DNA from: Microbacterium faecale
GTDB taxonomy: Bacteria > Actinomycetota > Actinomycetes > Actinomycetales > Microbacteriaceae
Direction of reading: 5' to 3'
Length of the DNA stretch: 64,000 nt
Assembly: GCF_014640975.1 (NCBI RefSeq)
Contig: NZ_BMHO01000001.1
Coordinates: forward strand, 1,746,166-1,810,165
Within the stretch, counting starts at the first letter, position 1, and each line of letters opens with the position of its first letter. The notes beneath the pieces were generated by a model, which saw only the letters and a list, made by a program, of their open reading frames with translations, did not search any database and was not told the origin of the DNA. Below, piece after piece: positions 60,206-64,000 of this stretch. A program made the position numbers and the translations under genes.

Positions 60206-60789
60206 CGCGGATCGTCCTCGCGACGCACAATGCGCACAAGGTCGCGGAACTGCAGGCCATCGTCTCTGCCGTCCGCCCCGACATCGAGGTCACCGGCTAT
60301 GACGGACCCGAGCCGGTCGAAGACGGCACGACCTTCGCCGCCAACGCACTGACGAAGGCGCGGACCGCCGCGCAGCACACGGGGCTTGTCGCGCTCGCCG
60401 ACGACTCCGGGCTCTGCGTCGACGTGCTCGGCGGTTCGCCGGGCGTGTTCTCGGCCTACTGGGCGGGGCACGCGAAGGATGACGCCGCGAACGTCGCGCT
60501 GCTGCTGGACCAGATCTCCGATCTCGCCCGCGACGAGGACCGTACAGCGCACTTCACCTCGGTCATCGCGCTCGTCGAACCCGGGGGAGCGGAGCGCACC
60601 GTGGAAGGCATCTGGCCAGGCCGCATCGCGCACGCCGCACGCGGCGAAAACGGCTTCGGCTACGACCCGATCTTCGTGCCCGAGGGGGACGACCGCACGT
60701 CGGCCGAGCTGACGCCGGCCGAGAAGAACGAGTCCTCGCACCGCTCGCGCGCGCTGCGTGCTCTCGTGCCGTTCCTCGCGGACCTGTAA
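60202..60789 (+). CDS. rdgB: Non-canonical purine NTP pyrophosphatase RdgB/HAM1
   Basis: A 195-residue enzyme that removes dITP, XTP and similar NTPs by hydrolysis to NMP and pyrophosphate. The start [15 protein letters not shown] has the family SGNxxK-like motif as THNAHK, followed by [42 protein letters not shown] and [10 protein letters not shown]. The ATG overlaps the rph stop (ATGA). After the stop comes a palindromic repeat region and then the tRNA-Leu gene. Confidence 0.95.
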   Translation: MTRIVLATHNAHKVAELQAIVSAVRPDIEVTGYDGPEPVEDGTTFAANALTKARTAAQHTGLVALADDSGLCVDVLGGSPGVFSAYWAGHAKDDAANVALLLDQISDLARDEDRTAHFTSVIALVEPGGAERTVEGIWPGRIAHAARGENGFGYDPIFVPEGDDRTSAELTPAEKNESSHRSRALRALVPFLADL

Positions 60790-60833
60790 CCGCGGATCCG
60801 GGCGCGTCGCAGCGCTTCGCTCGCGCCACGAAA

Positions 60834-60898
60834 CTCGGAGATCTCACGAAACGCGGGCCGATTCGCCAGATTCGTCCGAAATACGTGAGATCTCCGAG
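60834..60898. repeat. Long inverted repeat, REP-like element
   Basis: CTCGGAGATCTCACG (60834-60848) and CGTGAGATCTCCGAG (60884-60898) are perfect 15-bp inverted arms around a 35-bp spacer, in the gap between rdgB and tRNA-Leu. Each arm holds the palindrome GAGATCTC. The region may be a mobile REP-like sequence or a two-way terminator. Confidence 0.65.
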
Positions 60899-60928
60899 AT
60901 ACGTGACGCTCTGTGAAGCAGTCACGCG

Positions 60929-61010
60929 TGCGGATGGCGGGACTCGAACCCGCACAGCCGAAGCCACAGGAACCTAAATCCTGCGTGTCTACCAGTTTCA
61001 CCACATCCGC
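60929..61010 (-). tRNA. tRNA-Leu(UAG)
   Basis: An 82-nt cloverleaf on the minus strand with a long variable arm. The acceptor stem is GCGGATG/CATCCGC with discriminator A, the anticodon stem is CAGGA/TCCTG with anticodon TAG, and the T arm is GCGGGTTCGAGTCCCGC. The CCA end is not encoded. Confidence 0.94.
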
Positions 61011-61040
61011 GCGACCGTCAGTCTATCCGGCACCCGACCA

Positions 61041-61046
61041 TAGGCT
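61041..61046 (+). promoter_or_regulatory. -10 box, leaderless type
   Basis: TAGGCT, with 6 nt to the ATG at 61053. Confidence 0.6.
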
Positions 61047-61052
61047 GGAGCC

Positions 61053-61523
61053 ATGAGCATCTCGAGGATCGTCGTGGTCTGCACCGGAAACATCTGTCGG
61101 TCCCCGATGGGCGAGGTCGTGCTGCGCGACCGCCTCGCCGCCGCCGGTCTCGAGGTCCAGGTCGCCTCGTCCGGAGTGAGTGACGAGGAGAGCGGCAACC
61201 CGATCGATCCGCGCGCGGCCGATGCCCTGGCGCAGCGCGGCTACGAGATCCCGACGCGCACCGCGCGCTGGGCGTTCGACGGTGACGATCTCGGCGCGGA
61301 TCTGATTCTCGCCATGACCCGGCGTCACCGCGACGCCCTCATTCGGCGCGGCGCCGACCCCGATCGCACGCGCCTCTGGATGGAGTTCGTCTCGGGCGAT
61401 GATCGCGACGATGTAATCGACCCGTGGTACGGCGATCGCGACGGCTTCGAGGAGACGCTGGATCTCATCGAAGCGGGTGCCGACCGGATCATCGACGAGG
61501 TTCGCGGCGAGAATAATCCCTGA
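61053..61523 (+). CDS. Low molecular weight protein-tyrosine phosphatase
   Basis: A 156-residue LMW-PTP. The signature CTGNICRS begins at Cys10, with Arg16 closing the CX5R loop, and the acid/base Asp is in VIDPWYGDRDGF near residue 127. The reaction is dephosphorylation of tyrosine phosphate or small phosphates in the cytoplasm. Such enzymes are often tied to capsule or surface-polymer control, but no tyrosine kinase gene is seen next to it. A leaderless promoter lies 6 nt upstream. It precedes the Tad pilus genes by 70 bp. Confidence 0.93.
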   Translation: MSISRIVVVCTGNICRSPMGEVVLRDRLAAAGLEVQVASSGVSDEESGNPIDPRAADALAQRGYEIPTRTARWAFDGDDLGADLILAMTRRHRDALIRRGADPDRTRLWMEFVSGDDRDDVIDPWYGDRDGFEETLDLIEAGADRIIDEVRGENNP

Positions 61524-61593
61524 TCAAATCCAACTTATTCGCTCCTGTGGATAACTTTCGAGGCGGGTGGGCGATCTCTGCCACGCTGACCGG

Positions 61594-62781
61594 GTGAGTT
61601 CCGAGCAGCAGCAGATCGTCGAGCGTGTGCGCGAGCGGATCCGCGGCGACCATGCCGTGGGCGGCTCCGGTGATGTGTCGCCGGACGCGGTCCGGCGCAT
61701 CGCGATCGCGGAGGTGCGGCGCCATAACGACTATGCGCTCGCGCGCGGCAGTCGCACGCTCGACGACGCCTCGATCGAGCGCGTCGTCGCGGCTGTCGCG
61801 GGGTACGGGCCCCTGCAGCAACTGCTGGATGACCCGGAGATCGAAGAGATCTGGATCAACGCGCCCGATCGCATCTTCGTCGCGCGCGACGGGATCTCCG
61901 AGCGCCTCGACCTGACCCTCACCCCCGAGCAGATTCGCGACGTCGTGGAGCGCATGCTGCATCAGGCCGGGCGGCGTATCGACGTCAGTCAGCCCTTCGT
62001 CGACGCCTCCCTGCCCGATGGATCCCGCCTGCACGTCGTGCTGTCGGGTATCGCTCGGCGGCACTGGGCCGTGAATATCCGCAAGTTCCTGCGTGGCGTT
62101 CGCACGCTCGATCGCCTCGTCGACCTGGGATCCCTGCCGGCCGAGACAGCGCGGATGCTCGCGCACGCGATGCGAGGCGGCCAGTCGATCATCGTGTCGG
62201 GCGCGACGCACGCCGGCAAGACGACCCTGCTCGGCGCGCTCGTGTCGGCGTGCCGACCCGATCAGCGGATCGTGACGGTGGAGGAGACCTTCGAGCTGTC
62301 CATCGATGCTCCGGACCTCGTCGCGTTGCAGGGGCGGCAGCCGAGTCTGGAGGGCACCGGAGAGATCACGCTGCGCCGCCTCGTGAAGGAATCCCTGCGC
62401 ATGCGTCCCGACCGGCTCGTCGTCGGCGAGGTCCGAGACGCAGAGGCCCTCGACCTCGTCCTCGCGCTCAACACCGGCCTCCCAGGTGCCGCGACGATCC
62501 ATGCGAACTCGGCTGCCGACGCGCTCGTGAAGCTCTCGTCCCTCCCGCTGCTGGCCGGGCGCAACATCGATCGCGATTTCGTCCTGCCGGCGGTCGCCTC
62601 CTCCGTCGATCTCGTCGTGCACTGCGCACGGTCCGCGGACGGTTCGCGGCACGTTGCGGAAGTCGCGGCGCCGACGGGCCAGATCGACGGCGGTGTGCCG
62701 GTGACGCGCACGCTGTACCGCGCCACCCCGACCGATCCGGTGCCGAGCAGGCCACTGCGACGCTCGGAGCGCGCGGCATGA
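61594..62781 (+). CDS. tadA: TadA-family pilus assembly ATPase
   Basis: A 395-residue secretion ATPase of the Flp pilus (Tad) system. Walker A is GATHAGKT at 203-210, where His206 replaces the more usual Gly or Ser; ERIRLVV-type region is LRMRPDRLVVGEVRDAE, and the His-box is GAATIHANSA. The N-terminal domain has GYGPLQQLLDDPEIEEIWIN. It provides energy for pilus assembly at the membrane. The GTG at 61594 has a CACGCT box at 6 nt. The stop overlaps tadB by 4 nt. A TadZ/CpaE gene is not seen just upstream, where a phosphatase gene lies. Confidence 0.88.
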   Translation: MSSEQQQIVERVRERIRGDHAVGGSGDVSPDAVRRIAIAEVRRHNDYALARGSRTLDDASIERVVAAVAGYGPLQQLLDDPEIEEIWINAPDRIFVARDGISERLDLTLTPEQIRDVVERMLHQAGRRIDVSQPFVDASLPDGSRLHVVLSGIARRHWAVNIRKFLRGVRTLDRLVDLGSLPAETARMLAHAMRGGQSIIVSGATHAGKTTLLGALVSACRPDQRIVTVEETFELSIDAPDLVALQGRQPSLEGTGEITLRRLVKESLRMRPDRLVVGEVRDAEALDLVLALNTGLPGAATIHANSAADALVKLSSLPLLAGRNIDRDFVLPAVASSVDLVVHCARSADGSRHVAEVAAPTGQIDGGVPVTRTLYRATPTDPVPSRPLRRSERAA

Positions 62782-63647
62782 CCGTCCTGCTGGGCGCGAT
62801 GCTCGCGGCCGGGCTGCTGCTTGCTGCGGCGCCGTGGCTGTGGCCGCGGGCGACTCCGACGCCGCGCGGCACCGGACCGGGTGCCCTCGCGCGTCGCGCG
62901 GCCGTGTTGCTCGAATCAGCCGGTTACGCGACGCTCGCCCCGCGCGTCCTCGCGGTCGCCATCGCCGCGTGCGCTCTCGTCGCGAGCGCGGTCGTATGGC
63001 TCGTCACCGCGACCGTCGCGCTCACGGTCCTGGCGGCCGTCGCCGCGGCGTGCGCCCCCGTCGTCTGGCTGCGGGCACGCGCTTCGAAGCTCGTACGCGA
63101 ACGCCGTGGGATGTGGCCGGACGTGTGCGACCTCCTCGTGGGATCCGTGCGCGCTGGCCTCTCGCTTCCCGACGCGGTGTCGGCCCTCGCCGGATCCGCG
63201 CCACCCGCCGTGCGAGGTGGCTTCGCGCGGTTCGAACGCGACATGCGACAGTCGGGTCACTTCCCCTCGAGCCTCGACCGTCTCAAGCAGGCACTGGCGG
63301 ATCCGATGGCCGATCGCATCATCGAAACGCTGCGGATGGCGCGAGAGGTCGGCGGCACCGAACTCGTTCCCGTGCTCCGAGCGCTCTCGGCGTCGATCCG
63401 GTCCGATGCCGCACTGCGAGGCGAGGTGGAATCCAAGCAGTCCTGGACGAAGGGGGCGGCGATCCTCGGCGTCGTCGCCCCCTGGGCCGTTCTCGTCCTC
63501 CTCTCGCTCCGGCCCGCCGCGGCGTCGGCTTACGGTTCCCCGGGCGGGATCGCGCTCATCCTCGTCGGAGCGGGCGTGTCGGTCGTGGCGTACCGTGTCA
63601 TGCTGCGCGTCGGCCGCCTCCCCGAGCCCAGGCGGTGGTTCGCGTGA
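62778..63647 (+). CDS. tadB: TadB-like type II/IV secretion F-domain protein
   Basis: A 289-residue inner-membrane platform protein. Two N-terminal helices lie at about residues 3-20 and 50-90, the T2SSF domain is at about 105-230 (VCDLLVGSVRAGLSLPDAVS, then LRALSASIRSDAALRGEVES), and two helices end the protein. It forms the membrane core of the Tad pilus machine with TadC. The start is ATG 62778, overlapping tadA by 4 nt; the longer frame reading from 62250 is a shadow of tadA. The stop overlaps tadC by 4 nt. Confidence 0.88.
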   Translation: MTVLLGAMLAAGLLLAAAPWLWPRATPTPRGTGPGALARRAAVLLESAGYATLAPRVLAVAIAACALVASAVVWLVTATVALTVLAAVAAACAPVVWLRARASKLVRERRGMWPDVCDLLVGSVRAGLSLPDAVSALAGSAPPAVRGGFARFERDMRQSGHFPSSLDRLKQALADPMADRIIETLRMAREVGGTELVPVLRALSASIRSDAALRGEVESKQSWTKGAAILGVVAPWAVLVLLSLRPAAASAYGSPGGIALILVGAGVSVVAYRVMLRVGRLPEPRRWFA

Positions 63648-64000
63648 TCCACCCGGCCGACGCCGCGATCGCCGTGCTCCTCGGGGGTGCGCTCGGGGCG
63701 GGCCTGTGGTGCATCGCCGCCGCGGCTCCCGGATGGCGGGCGCCGACGCTCGTCGTGCGCATCGCCCCATACATCCGCGACGTGACGGATCCGTCGGGCA
63801 GGACGCTGCCTCAGACCATCGCGGATCCGACCCTCGTGCTCGCGGGCGGCATGAGCACGGCGTGGCGACGCGCACAGCGCCGGTTCGCGACGATCGCAGG
63901 CCGGTCGGAGGCGATCGAACTCCGACTCGCGCAGGCGGGACGCGGGCACGACGTCGCGGCGTTCCGCGGCAACCAGCTCGCATGGGCGCTCGTCGGGGGA
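63644..64000 (+). CDS. tadC: TadC-like protein, cut by window end
   Basis: The start of a second T2SSF-type membrane protein; 119 codons are inside the window and the reading frame is still open at the end. The GTG overlaps the tadB stop (GTGA). It begins IHPADAAIAVLLGGALGAGL, has one hydrophobic helix at about residues 8-28, and then a hydrophilic part with IELRLAQAGRGHDVAAFRGN, typical of TadC between its first helix and its F domain. It probably pairs with TadB. It is a partial gene only because of the window edge. Confidence 0.8.
   Translation, partial: MIHPADAAIAVLLGGALGAGLWCIAAAAPGWRAPTLVVRIAPYIRDVTDPSGRTLPQTIADPTLVLAGGMSTAWRRAQRRFATIAGRSEAIELRLAQAGRGHDVAAFRGNQLAWALVGG

Noticed and set aside
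1-64000. CRISPR array, prophage or insertion sequence
   Set aside because: No regularly spaced direct repeats, integrase, transposase, terminal inverted repeats with target duplications, or phage structural genes were found.

Overview
This is a gene-dense, high-GC window in which nearly every base is coding and many genes overlap by 4 nt. The gene content points to an actinobacterium, most likely of the family Microbacteriaceae (Microbacterium-like). The markers are DUF3107 and DUF3039 proteins, an AdnAB-type helicase-nuclease pair, UPF0182, a MurL/MurD2 pair, and a very common promoter layout with a TANNNT box only 6-8 nt before the start codon, which implies leaderless mRNAs. I see no prophage, insertion sequence or CRISPR array. 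The genus is inferred from memory of gene families, not from a search.

Layout. 1-5.5 kb: a general-stress membrane protein, an M24 aminopeptidase, a membrane-anchored EEP-family hydrolase, a PHP phosphoesterase and a DEAD-box RNA helicase. 5.6-23.8 kb: a conserved actinobacterial block that resembles, from memory, the mycobacterial rhlE-adnAB-nudC-uvrD2-PDZ/S16-UPF0182 neighbourhood. It holds a ferritin-fold protein, DUF3107, AdnA/AdnB, a phosphotransferase, NudC, UvrD2, a cyclodehydratase-like protein, a DUF2342 metalloprotease-like protein, a Lon-like PDZ protease and UPF0182. 23.9-29.2 kb: a TetR-controlled lipid-type hydrolase, then an ABC transporter fused transcriptionally to a two-component system. 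29.3-37.8 kb: ArsR-SulP transporter, a DUF892 ferritin-like protein, an ascorbate-type PTS (IIA, IIB, IIC), a ROK regulator and a transketolase. 38-44.6 kb: a DUF4352-like protein, an FCD regulator with an MFS carrier, initiator tRNA, an amidase/aminotransferase pair and an HtrA-like protease.

44.7-52.5 kb is a cell-surface polymer region: four CDP-glycerol glycerophosphotransferase-family proteins (two of them a tandem duplication), a family 2 glycosyltransferase, an XRE regulator and a LicC-like nucleotidyltransferase. It is followed by a two-gene ABC exporter (52.7-55.1 kb), DUF3039 and nicotinate phosphoribosyltransferase. 56.8-59.4 kb carries murL-murD2, an alternative route that places D-Glu into peptidoglycan by adding L-Glu and epimerising it on the UDP-MurNAc dipeptide. 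rph-rdgB, a tRNA-Leu, a low-molecular-weight tyrosine phosphatase and the start of a Tad pilus locus (tadA, tadB, partial tadC) end the window.

The most noteworthy items are the murL-murD2 module, the orphan cyclodehydratase-like gene whose 3' end is antisense to uvrD2, the duplicated glycerophosphotransferases, the PTS-ROK-transketolase unit with no obvious dedicated catabolic enzymes, several clear palindromic operators, and the repeated leaderless promoter design.
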